Source of the DNA: Cognaticolwellia beringensis
GTDB lineage: Bacteria; Pseudomonadota; Gammaproteobacteria; Enterobacterales; Alteromonadaceae
Length of the DNA stretch: 64,000 nt
Assembly: GCF_002076895.1 (NCBI RefSeq)
Contig: NZ_CP020465.1
Span: forward strand, 1 to 64,000
Direction of reading: 5' to 3'
Each line of letters begins with the position of its first letter. Position 1 is the stretch's first letter. Both the position numbers and the translations under genes were made by a program. Of the stretch, positions 25,801 to 36,385 are shown one piece after another. The notes beneath the pieces were generated by a model, which was not told the origin of the DNA, did not search any database, and saw only the letters and a program-made list of their open reading frames with translations.

Positions 25801-26989
25801 AGGTAAGTCAGCATTTAGTGGCGCGCAATATAATGAAGTTGGCGTTATTAATGTGGATATACAAGATATTAATTATGGTGGTTTAGGTAATGTTGATGGC
25901 TTGATTACGGCTAATGATATGACTATCGGGCGATTTACGCCTGCTTACTTTAAGCAGACGGTTAAAGCTGAGCATAAGGGCAAGCTTGACGCGTACCATA
26001 GCGCAACAGGAGTATGCTCTATTTCTGATTGGGCCTATACCGGCCAGAGTACGATTAATGGCAAGGGGGCTATTGGCTATAGCCTTGAGCCTAAAATAAC
26101 GATCGCTGCATACAATGCCAATGACAGCCTTACCAAAAACTACACCTTGGGCGAGTCAGAAGGTTTTATGAAGCTACTCGTCAGTGGTATTGATATTAAC
26201 CTACCAACACATGATGATAGTCAACAAAAAGTAGGTAGTGCTAGCGGTAACCCCGTTGCGATTGCTGCGGTGATGGAAACAGGTAGTTTGAGCGCCAGTA
26301 TTGATGTTAGCGGTAATTTAATCGCCGGTGAATGGCTATATACCTTATCTAATAATGATCATTTTAGTTATGACAAAAATGATACAAGTTTTTTAGCGCC
26401 TTTTAATGCCAAGATAGCTTTTGTTACTACTCAAATTGAGGATAGTGATGGTGTGCTACTCGGCAGTAATATCGATGCGACAGAGAAACTGATAACAGAT
26501 GGTGTAGAAATTCGCTTTGCCCGCATGGTATTAGAGAACTCATATGGCTCAGAGAAAACAAAGTTACGCGCGCCGTTAAATGTCCAAATTTATGATGGGT
26601 CAAGCTTTCTAACACATACCGATGAATCTTGCTTATCAACTCTCATTGGCGATAAAAAAGCCGGCGCAAAATATTCAGGTAACATGAACCTTTGGGATTA
26701 TCGTTTAATCGACATTGATACAGATGCCATACAAGTTAGTGATACTGCAGCGAGCGTTTCAGGTGTTTTTGACCGAGGCATTCAGGCAGCGTTATCATTC
26801 AGTACCCCAGGAAGACAAGGCATGCTTGAATGGGAATATGAAGTGCCAAGTTGGCTGAAATTTAAATGGAACAATGTAGACAGTGATAATGATGGTAATT
26901 TTTATGATGACAACCCAAGTGCCGTATTAAGTTTTGGCTTCTATCGTGGCAACGACCGAATAATTTCATGGCGCGAGATAGCGAATTAG
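22832..26989 (+). CDS. mshQ: MshQ-like surface protein with two LamG domains and DUF6701
   Basis: A 1385-residue exported protein. It has a signal peptide (MKYLLLLLVCLLSFSAGAF), an unrecognised N-terminal domain, then two concanavalin/LamG-type domains (about 205-405 with VSTWFKK and LYIDGVFVE; about 430-640 with FDGIDDYVSI, LTITAWINP and IYVNGVERG). A Cys-rich linker (NGLTCAAEPITIKACSNSGC) leads into a long C-terminal DUF6701 region (about 840-1385) with TIGRFTPAYFKQTV and, at the end, MLEWEYEVPSWLKFKWNNVD. This C-terminus is the hallmark of MshQ, the last gene of MSHA loci. It probably is a large adhesin-like tip or surface component. AAGGG lies upstream of the ATG. Confidence 0.88.
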   Translation: MKYLLLLLVCLLSFSAGAFEDILYDFKTRTPGNNIVAYKGSSSAQVPSSLALGAQVTAAEYNALKIDDQSYQNSTTSTNNSFPYTQFVITIDEDETDITTFTILWNGYGTNDNNGRKDGVDLYIWNFQQNGYQLVDRTDSTSNEITLSGQATSNMTDYFGSSNQNAMVLYVVARDKKSGNVQSSNIYSDYVNLTVTVPDPPPAFAMANFQFDECVYIGSGNEVIDQFNTYSGTSHNGVNTSEEAQIENALAISSAAHHVQTSIPLPDRYSVSTWFKKPTDTTGNRYFVLGAMENGSDLLVIDRDNNWRWAIYSSNPQQTIYGNYSFNSLDNDWHHLAIVYKNRQSNLYIDGVFVEAINLIPAGTLKYIGTSFDDVNITASQGFRAPLDEFIVFNGALKASEITTIYNNQFSGVNYDGSVRASPNCIKLIAKYSLDESSWSSAAGEVLDSTGSLNGQSFNGANTALNSPALTGNPGTCGFGVFDGIDDYVSITDNAALDIPRELTITAWINPKSLPSVSTGLHTIVSKDENYEFHLRATGEINWWWQTNELTTSGAGITPDSWYHIAITYQSGEQVIYVNGVERGSSAFSDQLTLNNDPLNIGQDQNQEHGEESRYFHGFIDEVKIYKGALSSTEVNEVYNERHACAEPVIHHYEIGHDGNGLTCAAEPITIKACSNSGCTTESTESVSLNFNITSSVTGKEITASPTFNGSTHINLSHTTAETLVLSIDGASIAASNAVECSGFGTSCEITFTDAGFRFLYGDTNSEVIEHQTAGAVFSEALKIQAVKSNNGVCEGIFAGNVEVSLAQQNVTPDISFNAGLAFQTNGANIAKHPLFTDNVTLNFGNDSIAVIPTPSYLDVGEIRLQARYSNANVSLEGSSNNFWVKPHSFAISATNALGVVNGNSATSTITHKAGDNFDFTVSALNAAGNLTQNYRQSDGELQVKVSRVAPVLNGAIDGQFTYALGQNRAATTSAIFQSAILTSFSDGEKGKSAFSGAQYNEVGVINVDIQDINYGGLGNVDGLITANDMTIGRFTPAYFKQTVKAEHKGKLDAYHSATGVCSISDWAYTGQSTINGKGAIGYSLEPKITIAAYNANDSLTKNYTLGESEGFMKLLVSGIDINLPTHDDSQQKVGSASGNPVAIAAVMETGSLSASIDVSGNLIAGEWLYTLSNNDHFSYDKNDTSFLAPFNAKIAFVTTQIEDSDGVLLGSNIDATEKLITDGVEIRFARMVLENSYGSEKTKLRAPLNVQIYDGSSFLTHTDESCLSTLIGDKKAGAKYSGNMNLWDYRLIDIDTDAIQVSDTAASVSGVFDRGIQAALSFSTPGRQGMLEWEYEVPSWLKFKWNNVDSDNDGNFYDDNPSAVLSFGFYRGNDRIISWREIAN

Positions 26990-27030
26990 CAAGCTAGCTT
27001 AGAAATAATGATAAATTAAGTCGCTTCCGG

Positions 27031-27066
27031 TATTTATGTATTTATGTATGTATGTATTTATGTATT
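27031..27066. repeat. TATTTATG/TATG microsatellite tract
   Basis: A short tract built from TATTTATG and TATG units directly after the first mshQ gene, in a non-coding position before the convergent lipoprotein gene. It may vary in copy number; no function is suggested. Confidence 0.7.
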
Positions 27067-27099
27067 GCTGTGGATTTATCAGAAAATTTTCTGAATATG

Positions 27100-27453
27100 C
27101 TATTGAGAAACTAAATCATCAGCACGGCTTTTAGCACTTTCTAATAGAGCTTCTTCGGCTAATAACCTTTCTAGCTTCTGTGCTTTCAATAATTGTGTTT
27201 TAGTTTTACTCTGCAAATTATCTACATCTTCAAGTAAGGCTTTTTCATTGTCAAACACCTGGTTTTCAACGACTGATTGTAGATTTTTTTCGAATAACTC
27301 CATTTTAGCTTGTCGTTCGTTTTCTAGCGCAGTTTCCTCAACAGTGTTACGTTCACTTAACGCATTTATGTCTATATTATTTTGCTTAGGGTCTGGACTA
27401 CAACCGGCTATTAATAACATTACTAAGCTTATTTTGATTGTAGAGACGTTCAT
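27100..27453 (-). CDS. Small lipoprotein with coiled coil, between the mshQ paralogues
   Basis: A 117-residue protein with a lipoprotein signal (MNVSTIKISLVMLLIAGCSP; lipobox LIAGC) followed by an almost entirely charged, helical, probably coiled-coil body (NTVEETALENERQAKMELFE; KTKTQLLKAQKLERLLAEEA). No family recognised. It is on the opposite strand between the two mshQ genes, so it is a separate unit. Layout recalls small outer-membrane-anchored spacer lipoproteins, without further evidence. Confidence 0.7.
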   Translation of the reverse strand: MNVSTIKISLVMLLIAGCSPDPKQNNIDINALSERNTVEETALENERQAKMELFEKNLQSVVENQVFDNEKALLEDVDNLQSKTKTQLLKAQKLERLLAEEALLESAKSRADDLVSQ

Positions 27454-27690
27454 TCAATTTACCTTTCAAGTGTAATAACCCATTTACATGTTATTATTGC
27501 ATAAAAATAACCATGAACAGCACCAAGCTAAAGAAAAAATAAATAAATTCACAGCGTTATATTTCAAGGGTTTATTTATAAAAATAACTTAATTGTCATA
27601 GTGGTTGTTTAACTCATCGTACTGAATCCACGTACTTTAAATATATTACCAATGCACAGTTAACAGTTTCTGATAAAGGTTAAGTCACAT

Positions 27691-30600
27691 ATGCAGCAGG
27701 AAAAATTCATTCCTTATATGAAAAAAATTATTATCACAGCTTATTTGTTTACTAGTTTTTCTTACGCTGATGCTCTAGCTTCATCAGCCATCACACTAAT
27801 AGACTCGCAATATAATAGTACAACATGGGCTGCGGAAAATTTGCTTGACGCAGATGCTACAACGCAGTGGATGTCGCGCAGCCAAAGTAATAATTTAAAT
27901 TTTCAATTTTCAGGAAATAACGGGGCCATGTGCTTTAATGGCTTTGAATTAACCAATTATGGCGGCGATGATCGTGGTGTAAATCAATTTATATTATTGA
28001 CCACGCAAAATGAGGCACTAAGCGCAGATGCTGGTTCAGCAGGCTGGAAGCCCATGGTAGCCGATGAGAATCCTATTGGTTATATTGACTATTTAAGTTG
28101 GGCGCAAGGCGCAAGGCAAGTCTTTGTTGATGGACAATATAACACCACAACTTACGCAGCGAAAAATATCAACGATGGCAATCGTTCATCTCGTTGGTTA
28201 TCTCGAAAATCCAATAATATATTGCAATATAATTTTGATACCGACTGGGATGGCTCAGCAGGTAATGGCATAACCATTAATGAACTCGAAGTCACGAACT
28301 ATGGCGTTGATGATCGTTCTGTGAAGCAATTTCAAGTTGAAATTACCAATGATGGTACAACTTGGCGTAAATTACAGGTGCCTGGTACTGCTGCTGGCGA
28401 TGTAGAGTATATTTATAGTCGTTATCAAGATGGGGGAACTCTCGGTGCTGTCGACAGCCAGTATAACGCGACAAGCTATCATGCTGAAAATATGCAAGAT
28501 GGCGATCAAAATTCTCAATGGTTGAGCCGAAAAGGTAACAACACTATCGAATTTACTTTCGATCCCAACAACAATGGTATAACGGGAGCCGATGGCGATA
28601 CTGCAGATGTTTTTGCCATCGATAAAATTAATATCGAAAACTACGGAAACGATGACCGTTCAGTTAAGCAATTTCAACTTGCCGTTAAAACTTTAGCAAA
28701 CCCCAATTGGCATAAAGTAAATGTTCCAGGCGCGATAATTGGCGAGGCAGATTATAATTTCGCCATGTCCCATCATGGTGGCGCGTTAGTTAATATTGAT
28801 AGCGAATATAATTCAACAAGCTACGGGGCTAAGAATATTCATGACGGTGATCAAAACACTTTATGGTTAAGTCGAAAAAGCAATAATGAGTTAGCCTTTC
28901 AATTCGATGCAAATGAAGATGGCACGCTTGGCGCAGCAGAAGATCTTTTTATCTTAAATAGTTTTTACCTGCGAAACTATGGCAATGACGACCGAGCAAT
29001 TAAAGAGTTTCAACTAGCGGTTAAAACTAAGGCTAAACCTAATTGGACAAAAATTAATGTCCCTGGCGCAAGTATCGGTCAAGCTAATTACAATTTTGCG
29101 ATGTCTCATCATGGGGGGACACTAGTCTCTATTGATAGTGAGCATAACTCTACTAGCTATGGTGCTAAAAACATTCACGACGGCGACCAGAATACATTGT
29201 GGTTAAGTCGTAAAAGTAACAATGAACTCGCTTTTCAATTTGACGCCGATGAAAATGGAACGCTAGGTGCAATTGAAGACTTATTCACTTTAAAGAGTAT
29301 TTACTTGGTCAACTATGGTAATGATGACCGTTCGATTAAAGAGTTTCAAATCGCGGTAAAAACGCGTGCTAACCCAAATTGGGCGAAAATTAATACCCCA
29401 GGTGCGAGTGTTGGTCAAGCCAATTACAATTTTGCTTTAGCGCAACATGGAGGCAATTTAATAGCGATAGATAGTGAACATAACTCAACCAATTATGGTG
29501 CTAAAAATATTCATGATGGCGATCAAAATAGCCTTTGGCTGAGCAGAAAAAGCAATAACACCTTAGATTTTCAATTCGATGTTAATGAAGATGGTATTCA
29601 AGGTGGCGCTGAAGATGTTTTTACCTTAGAAAGTTTTTACTTAGTTAATTATGGTAATGATGACCGCGCAATTAAGAAGTTTCAGGTAGAAGTTAAAACA
29701 CTAGCCAATAGTAATTGGACAAAGTTGCCCGTGTCAGGTGCAGGTGGAAATACCCCTGACTATAACTTCGCGTTATCGGCAAACGGAGGCAGTTTAACTG
29801 TGATTGACAGTGAACATAACTCGACTAACTATGGTGCGAAAAATATTCATGATGGTGATAACAACACGCGCTGGTTATCGAGCAAGCAAACCAATACCTT
29901 AGCTTTTAGTTTTGATAGTAATTTCGATGGTGTGATGGGCGATGCAATTAATGTTGATACTATCTCATTGATTAACTATGGCAATAACGATGTATCGATA
30001 CAAACGTTCGAAGTTGATGTACAGATTTCTGGTGGCGCGTGGCAAGCTATTAATGCACCGGCAGGCGGCACTGTTTTTACTGCAACTATGGATAGTAACC
30101 AACAAAACTGGGCCATTACATCACATAGTAACGTAACCGCACTTCGTCTTAGAACATTGTCAAATTACGGTGATGCAACATACACTGGCGCGACTGAATT
30201 TAAAATTTCGGGAACCTTGTCAGGACAGTTATACACCTATTCTGCAGCTATGCACGGTAATGGAGAAACCTTTAGCATAACTGAAGCTGATCAACCTATT
30301 GACGTTACTGGCGTTAGGCTTCGTACCATCACAAATTATGGCGATCCTTCATATATCGGCGCTAGAGAGCTGAAGTTACAAGGTACATCCGTTACAGAGT
30401 CTAAAACCTTTATTGCCGCTATGCATGCCAATGGAGAAACTTTCACTTTTGATAGTGATGATGTACCAGAAGAGGTAACAGACGTAAAATTAATTACTAT
30501 CAGCAATCATGGAGATCCTTCTTACGTTGGTGCAAAGGAGTTAAAGTTACAAGGGCCATCTGTTACTGAAACGAGAACCTTTATTGCTGCTATGCATGGC

Positions 30601-33600
30601 AATGGTGAAAGCTTTACCTTAGATAATGGAGATATTCCGGTTGAAGTTACGGATGTGAAGCTAGTTACCATCAGCAACCATGGAGATCCTTCTTACGTTG
30701 GTGCAAAGGAGTTAAAGCTGCAAGGGCCTTCAGTCACTGAAACTAAAACCTTTATTGCAGCTATGCAAAGCACGTTAGAAAGTTTTCAATTTGATACTAA
30801 CGACATACCTATTGATGTTACCGATGTTAAGTTAACCACTATCAATAACCATGGCGACCCTTCATTGATAGGCCTTCGAGAGTTTGAAGTTGTTGGTAAA
30901 TCAGTTACTGCCGCGAGCACTTTTACCCTACCGATGAATTCAATACCATTTAGCATCGTTCTTGATAATGACGATACAGTTTCCGGTATTATTGGCGCTC
31001 GTATAGTAACTATTAAAAATCATGGCGATTCCTCTTTGACTGGGTTAGCCGACTTTAAGTTATTAGGTAACCCCATAACGCCAAGCTATATATTTACTGC
31101 GAGCAATATTACGTCAGTCCAAAATTTTAATTTCTCGCCAGTAAAGGCCAAAATTTTTCGATTTCATAGTATGAACAATCATGGGGATCCCTCTTATACT
31201 GGGGCCGCCGATTTTGCGTTAAATGACAGCTTTTGTGCTAATCCTGTTGCCCAATATTCAATGGATGAAACACAGTGGAGTGGTGTTGCTGACGAAGTAA
31301 TAGATAGTTCAGGAACTCTTAATGGCCAAGCATTTAATGGTGCAACTACATTTAATGACACCTCGGCATTAACCGGCAATCCAGGTACATGTGCTTATGG
31401 TGTATTTGACGGAGTCGATGATTATGTTGGAATTGTAGATAACTCAACATTAGATTTACAGAAAGAACTGACTATCACGGCTTGGATTAACCCCCAAACC
31501 CTACCCAGTGCAAGCACCGACTTACACACTATTGTCTCTAAAAATGAAAATTATGAGTTTCACTTAAGCTCCACAGGCGAAATTTATTGGTGGTGGCAAA
31601 CCAATGAATTTTCAACGTCAGGAGCCGGTATTACCACTGACAATTGGTATCACATAGCGATTACTTACAAAAGCGGCGAGCAAGTCATATATGTTAATGG
31701 TATAGAAAAAGGTACTCGAACTTTTACTGATGAGCTAATTCTAAATAATGATCCTTTACACATAGGACAAGCTCAAAATTACAGTGAATCTTCACGCTTC
31801 TTTGATGGCTTTATCGATGAAGTTCAGCTCTTTGATGTTGCGCTTACTCAAATAGAAGTTCAACAAGTTTATACTCAAAGTCATGCTTGTGCTGTGCCTG
31901 TTATTCATCATTATGAAATAGTGCATGATGGCAATGGTTTAACCTGTGCTGCTGAGCCAATTACCATAAAAGCATGCACGAATAGTGACTGTTCAAGCGA
32001 ATCTACTGAGCCGGTAAGTTTGCAGTTTAATATTACCAGTCCGCAAACAGGTATGTTGCTTAAAACCTCAGCAACCTTTACCGGTACCACCTCAATGAAT
32101 TTCAGTCATACCATTGCAGAAACTATTGTCTTATCTATTGATAGTGCAAGTATTACGGCCAGTAATGCTGTTGAATGCTCTGGCTTTGGTAGTAGTTGTA
32201 ATATGAACTTTACTGATACAGGTTTCCAGTTTTTGGCAGACGGTGTTTCAAATAATATCAATACGCAATTATCTGGTAAACCTTCAAATACTGGTTTTAA
32301 TAGCCAAACATTATCCTTACAGGCAATCAGAACAGATAGCGCTACGGGAGCTTGTGAAGCTGTACTGATTAGTAATGTTGACATTGAACTAGCTGCTGAA
32401 TGTACTGAACCCAGCACTTGCAGTTTAGGTCAGGTAGTTATTAATGATACTGCTATTACAACGCTCAATGATGCGATCTCACCATCGGAATATACAAAAG
32501 TAAGTTTAGATTTCGGTGATAATATCGACAACACCGCAAACATAGTCGTGAGTTACCCCAATGCAGGAAAAATTCAGTTACATGCCCGTTTTGATATATC
32601 AATTGAAGGTTATCCAACGAGTTATATGTTAGGTAATAGTAATCAATTTGTTGTTAGGCCACTTGGTTTGTATGTTAACGTGGACCCAAAAGAAGATGAT
32701 CCATCAGTATCGAGTAACCCCGCTTCAGAAGACGCTAGCGGCAATATATTTAAAAAGGCCGGGGAGCAATTCAATACAACAATTACTGCCAAGCAATGGC
32801 AGCAATCTGATGATACGAATAACGATGGAATTGCTGACTTCAACGACGTTTTAAGTGATAACCCTACCGCCCTTAATTTTATTTCTAATGTGATTTTAGA
32901 GCATAAAAAGGTCGCTCCAAGTAACGGCGATTTGGGAACGATAACTGGCGAAAGCTTTAGCCTACCATCGACCAGTACAGACACTAACTCTTTGAGTTGG
33001 TCAGAAGTAGGTATTATCAGTTTCACTGCTAAATTATCTGATACGAGTGGCAGTAATAATTATTTAGGAGCAGGACCTATAAGTAGCACTGTTCCATACG
33101 TTGGTCGTTTTACACCAGCCTACTTTAAACAATCAGTAAAAGAAAACCATCAGGGTAATTTTGATGCTTATCCATACTTTAATGGTTTAGGTGTTTGTGC
33201 ATTTTCTGATTGGGCCTATACCGGTCAGCGAACCAGTGAAGATAAAGGAGCTATTACTTATAGCCTTTTACCTAAAATAACCATTACAGCATACAATGCT
33301 AACGACGGAGTCACCAAAAACTATACGTTGGGTGAGCCTGAAGGCTTTATGAAGTTATTGGCCAGTGGCGTAGATATTACTTTACCAACACATGATAAAA
33401 CCCAACAAATGGTTGGGAGTACTGCTGGTAACCCTGTTGCTATTACTGCCTTTATGGAGAAAGGTAATTTAAGTGCTAGCCTAGATGTTAATGGTAGCTT
33501 GATTGCCGGAGAGTGGCTTTATACTTTTTCCAGTAATGACCACTTTAGCTATAACCATAATAACACCAGCTTATTAAAGCCTTTTGAGGCGAAAATTCCG

Positions 33601-34170
33601 TTCTTTACCGAGAAAATTGAAGATAGTGATGGTGTCTTACTCAGCAATAATATCGATGACACTGAAGAAGTGCTGACAGAAGGCGTGGAAATTCGCTTCG
33701 CTCGTATGGTGTTAGAAAATGCTTATGGCGCTGAAAATGCCAAGTTACGTGCGCCGTTAAATATTCAGGTTTATAACGGTATTAAGTTCAAAACACATAC
33801 CGATGAAAGTTGCTTAACCGCACTGCTAGGTGATAAAAAATCCGGCGCTAAATATTCGGGTAACATGAATCTTTGGGATTATCGTTTAATTGACATTGGC
33901 AGTGATGCAATAGAGGTTAGTGATACCGATGCTAGCATTTCAGGTGTTTTTGTTAGTGGCAGTCAAAATCAGTTAATCTTTGCTGCGCCAGAAAAACAAG
34001 GCATGCTTGAATGGGAATATGAAGTGCCAAGCTGGTTAAAATTTAAATGGAATAATGTCGACGCCGATAGTGACGGTAATTTTTATGATGACAATCCAAG
34101 TGCCTTACTAAATTTCGGAATGTATCGCGGTAACGACCGAATAATTTCATGGCGCGAGGTTGTGAATTAA
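27691..34170 (+). CDS. Second, giant MshQ-like protein with two internal repeat families
   Basis: A 2159-residue exported protein. The signal peptide lies within MKKIIITAYLFTSFSYADALA, starting at the first or tenth codon (27691 or 27718; AAAGG favours 27691). Residues about 33-800 hold seven repeats of about 110 residues, each with (I/V)DS(E/Q)(Y/H)N(S/A)T..(G/A)(A)(K/E)N..DGD.N..WLS(R/S)K, resembling discoidin/F5-8C carbohydrate-binding modules. Residues about 800-1180 hold seven repeats of about 57 residues with TF.AAMH.NGE.F and NHGDPSY.GA.E. A LamG domain follows (about 1183-1400), then the Cys-rich linker and DUF6701, which are closely similar to the first mshQ gene. It is probably a large adhesin that arose by duplication of mshQ and gain of repeats. 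Confidence 0.87.
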   Translation: MQQEKFIPYMKKIIITAYLFTSFSYADALASSAITLIDSQYNSTTWAAENLLDADATTQWMSRSQSNNLNFQFSGNNGAMCFNGFELTNYGGDDRGVNQFILLTTQNEALSADAGSAGWKPMVADENPIGYIDYLSWAQGARQVFVDGQYNTTTYAAKNINDGNRSSRWLSRKSNNILQYNFDTDWDGSAGNGITINELEVTNYGVDDRSVKQFQVEITNDGTTWRKLQVPGTAAGDVEYIYSRYQDGGTLGAVDSQYNATSYHAENMQDGDQNSQWLSRKGNNTIEFTFDPNNNGITGADGDTADVFAIDKINIENYGNDDRSVKQFQLAVKTLANPNWHKVNVPGAIIGEADYNFAMSHHGGALVNIDSEYNSTSYGAKNIHDGDQNTLWLSRKSNNELAFQFDANEDGTLGAAEDLFILNSFYLRNYGNDDRAIKEFQLAVKTKAKPNWTKINVPGASIGQANYNFAMSHHGGTLVSIDSEHNSTSYGAKNIHDGDQNTLWLSRKSNNELAFQFDADENGTLGAIEDLFTLKSIYLVNYGNDDRSIKEFQIAVKTRANPNWAKINTPGASVGQANYNFALAQHGGNLIAIDSEHNSTNYGAKNIHDGDQNSLWLSRKSNNTLDFQFDVNEDGIQGGAEDVFTLESFYLVNYGNDDRAIKKFQVEVKTLANSNWTKLPVSGAGGNTPDYNFALSANGGSLTVIDSEHNSTNYGAKNIHDGDNNTRWLSSKQTNTLAFSFDSNFDGVMGDAINVDTISLINYGNNDVSIQTFEVDVQISGGAWQAINAPAGGTVFTATMDSNQQNWAITSHSNVTALRLRTLSNYGDATYTGATEFKISGTLSGQLYTYSAAMHGNGETFSITEADQPIDVTGVRLRTITNYGDPSYIGARELKLQGTSVTESKTFIAAMHANGETFTFDSDDVPEEVTDVKLITISNHGDPSYVGAKELKLQGPSVTETRTFIAAMHGNGESFTLDNGDIPVEVTDVKLVTISNHGDPSYVGAKELKLQGPSVTETKTFIAAMQSTLESFQFDTNDIPIDVTDVKLTTINNHGDPSLIGLREFEVVGKSVTAASTFTLPMNSIPFSIVLDNDDTVSGIIGARIVTIKNHGDSSLTGLADFKLLGNPITPSYIFTASNITSVQNFNFSPVKAKIFRFHSMNNHGDPSYTGAADFALNDSFCANPVAQYSMDETQWSGVADEVIDSSGTLNGQAFNGATTFNDTSALTGNPGTCAYGVFDGVDDYVGIVDNSTLDLQKELTITAWINPQTLPSASTDLHTIVSKNENYEFHLSSTGEIYWWWQTNEFSTSGAGITTDNWYHIAITYKSGEQVIYVNGIEKGTRTFTDELILNNDPLHIGQAQNYSESSRFFDGFIDEVQLFDVALTQIEVQQVYTQSHACAVPVIHHYEIVHDGNGLTCAAEPITIKACTNSDCSSESTEPVSLQFNITSPQTGMLLKTSATFTGTTSMNFSHTIAETIVLSIDSASITASNAVECSGFGSSCNMNFTDTGFQFLADGVSNNINTQLSGKPSNTGFNSQTLSLQAIRTDSATGACEAVLISNVDIELAAECTEPSTCSLGQVVINDTAITTLNDAISPSEYTKVSLDFGDNIDNTANIVVSYPNAGKIQLHARFDISIEGYPTSYMLGNSNQFVVRPLGLYVNVDPKEDDPSVSSNPASEDASGNIFKKAGEQFNTTITAKQWQQSDDTNNDGIADFNDVLSDNPTALNFISNVILEHKKVAPSNGDLGTITGESFSLPSTSTDTNSLSWSEVGIISFTAKLSDTSGSNNYLGAGPISSTVPYVGRFTPAYFKQSVKENHQGNFDAYPYFNGLGVCAFSDWAYTGQRTSEDKGAITYSLLPKITITAYNANDGVTKNYTLGEPEGFMKLLASGVDITLPTHDKTQQMVGSTAGNPVAITAFMEKGNLSASLDVNGSLIAGEWLYTFSSNDHFSYNHNNTSLLKPFEAKIPFFTEKIEDSDGVLLSNNIDDTEEVLTEGVEIRFARMVLENAYGAENAKLRAPLNIQVYNGIKFKTHTDESCLTALLGDKKSGAKYSGNMNLWDYRLIDIGSDAIEVSDTDASISGVFVSGSQNQLIFAAPEKQGMLEWEYEVPSWLKFKWNNVDADSDGNFYDDNPSALLNFGMYRGNDRIISWREVVN
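27787..30090 (+). repeat. Seven ~110-residue tandem repeats (discoidin-like) coded in the second mshQ gene
   Basis: Repeat starts fall at about 27787, 28120, 28440, 28780, 29120, 29455 and 29794, a period of about 330-340 bases. Copies 4 to 6 are the most alike at protein level (for example YGAKNIHDGDQNTLWLSRKS in copies 4 and 5), with copies 1 and 7 most diverged, a pattern of internal amplification. Confidence 0.85.
30088..31230 (+). repeat. Seven ~57-residue tandem repeats coded in the second mshQ gene
   Basis: The period is 171 bases in the best-kept part. The block 30500-30557 and its counterpart 30671-30728 are identical at 55 of 58 bases, so two central units were duplicated or homogenised recently, while outer units have diverged. 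Each unit has a conserved NHGDPSY-type core. Confidence 0.85.
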
Positions 34171-34271
34171 GCCTTAATGTTAGTCGCGTTAAGCTAACTA
34201 CAGGCATTTAAGCTATTTAACCGCAGCTTGGCTTAAAAAATGTAAAAATATCTTAATATTTCGTGATATTT

Positions 34272-34301
34272 TTGTCATTGAAATAACACAAGTACTATAG
34301 T
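34272..34301 (+). promoter_or_regulatory. Candidate sigma-70 promoter for mreB
   Basis: TTGTCA (34272-34277) and TATAGT (34296-34301) with an 18-base spacer, about 126 bases before the preferred mreB start. A long leader would follow. There is no clear terminator between the mshQ-like gene and this point. Confidence 0.5.
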
Positions 34302-34400
34302 CTGCGGTATGATAGCGTGTTAATAGTACAAAATATCTTTTGCAAGCTAAACTAGACTTGTAAATTCAGCACAATAATATTCCGGCAGCTTGTTGCCTAG

Positions 34401-35471
<1,071 letters not shown>

Positions 35472-35503
35472 AAACTAAATTAGTATTTATACAAGTTTAA
35501 TTT

Positions 35504-36385
35504 ATGAATCCTATATTTAAGCATGGACCAGCCCCACAGCACCGACTTTTTTTGGTGCTGCTTTGCTCTGCAGCGTTAATATTTTTTGACCATAAAATGA
35601 ATAGCTTCGAGTCCGCTCGAGGCTTTTTGCAATCTATGGTGAGCCCATTACAGTATTTAGCCACAGCACCTAAACAAATGATGAATTGGGCGGCAGAAAA
35701 TATTGTGACACGTCGTCAACTCATAGATGACAATGAACAATACAAAATCAACGAGTTAGTCTTCCATGAACAAGCTTTACAATTAGATATTGTTAAGCGT
35801 GAAAACAATCGGTTAAGAGCATTACTTGCTTCTCCGGTGCGCAGTGACGCTAAAAAAATGGTGGCGGAAATTCTTGCGGTTGATAGTGACCCTTATACTC
35901 ATCAAGTCGTAATAAACCGAGGTGCAAACGACGGAGTTTATGAAGGCCAGGCAGTTATTGACGATGAAGGTATTGTCGGGCAAATATTGCATGTGGGAAC
36001 AACCAGCAGCCGCGTATTATTGATCACCGATGTAACGCATGCTATACCGGTTAGAATAAGTCGCAATGGTGTCCGGTTGATCGCTAGCGGTGTTGGGGTT
36101 ATTGACCGTTTAAGCCATAATCATGTTCCCCACAGTAGTGATATTCGTACAGGTGATCTATTAGTTACCTCTGGCTTAGGTAGTAAATTCCCAGAAGGGT
36201 ATCCAGTATCGAAAGTTACCTCCGTTATTCAAGACGAGTCACGGGCATTTTCACAAATTCAAAGCCAGCCGGTAGCCAAGATTGATCGCTTACGATATGT
36301 TTTATTATTGTGGCCAGAGCAAGCTAAAGTGCCGCAGGCTAAAACAGCCGAAACATTGCCAGCAAAAAAGGCAGAAACTAAATGA
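35504..36385 (+). CDS. mreC: Rod shape-determining protein MreC
   Basis: A 293-residue bitopic inner-membrane protein: one membrane segment near residues 13-30 (HRLFLVLLCSAALIFF), a coiled coil at about 60-105, and the periplasmic beta domains (EILAVDSDPYTHQVVINRGA; GEVGQ-type GIVGQILHVG; TSGLGSKFPEGYPV). It links MreB to the elongasome. A short Lys/Ala/Glu-rich tail ends the protein. It starts 33 bases after mreB, and its stop overlaps mreD (ATGA). Confidence 0.96.
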   Translation: MNPIFKHGPAPQHRLFLVLLCSAALIFFDHKMNSFESARGFLQSMVSPLQYLATAPKQMMNWAAENIVTRRQLIDDNEQYKINELVFHEQALQLDIVKRENNRLRALLASPVRSDAKKMVAEILAVDSDPYTHQVVINRGANDGVYEGQAVIDDEGIVGQILHVGTTSSRVLLITDVTHAIPVRISRNGVRLIASGVGVIDRLSHNHVPHSSDIRTGDLLVTSGLGSKFPEGYPVSKVTSVIQDESRAFSQIQSQPVAKIDRLRYVLLLWPEQAKVPQAKTAETLPAKKAETK

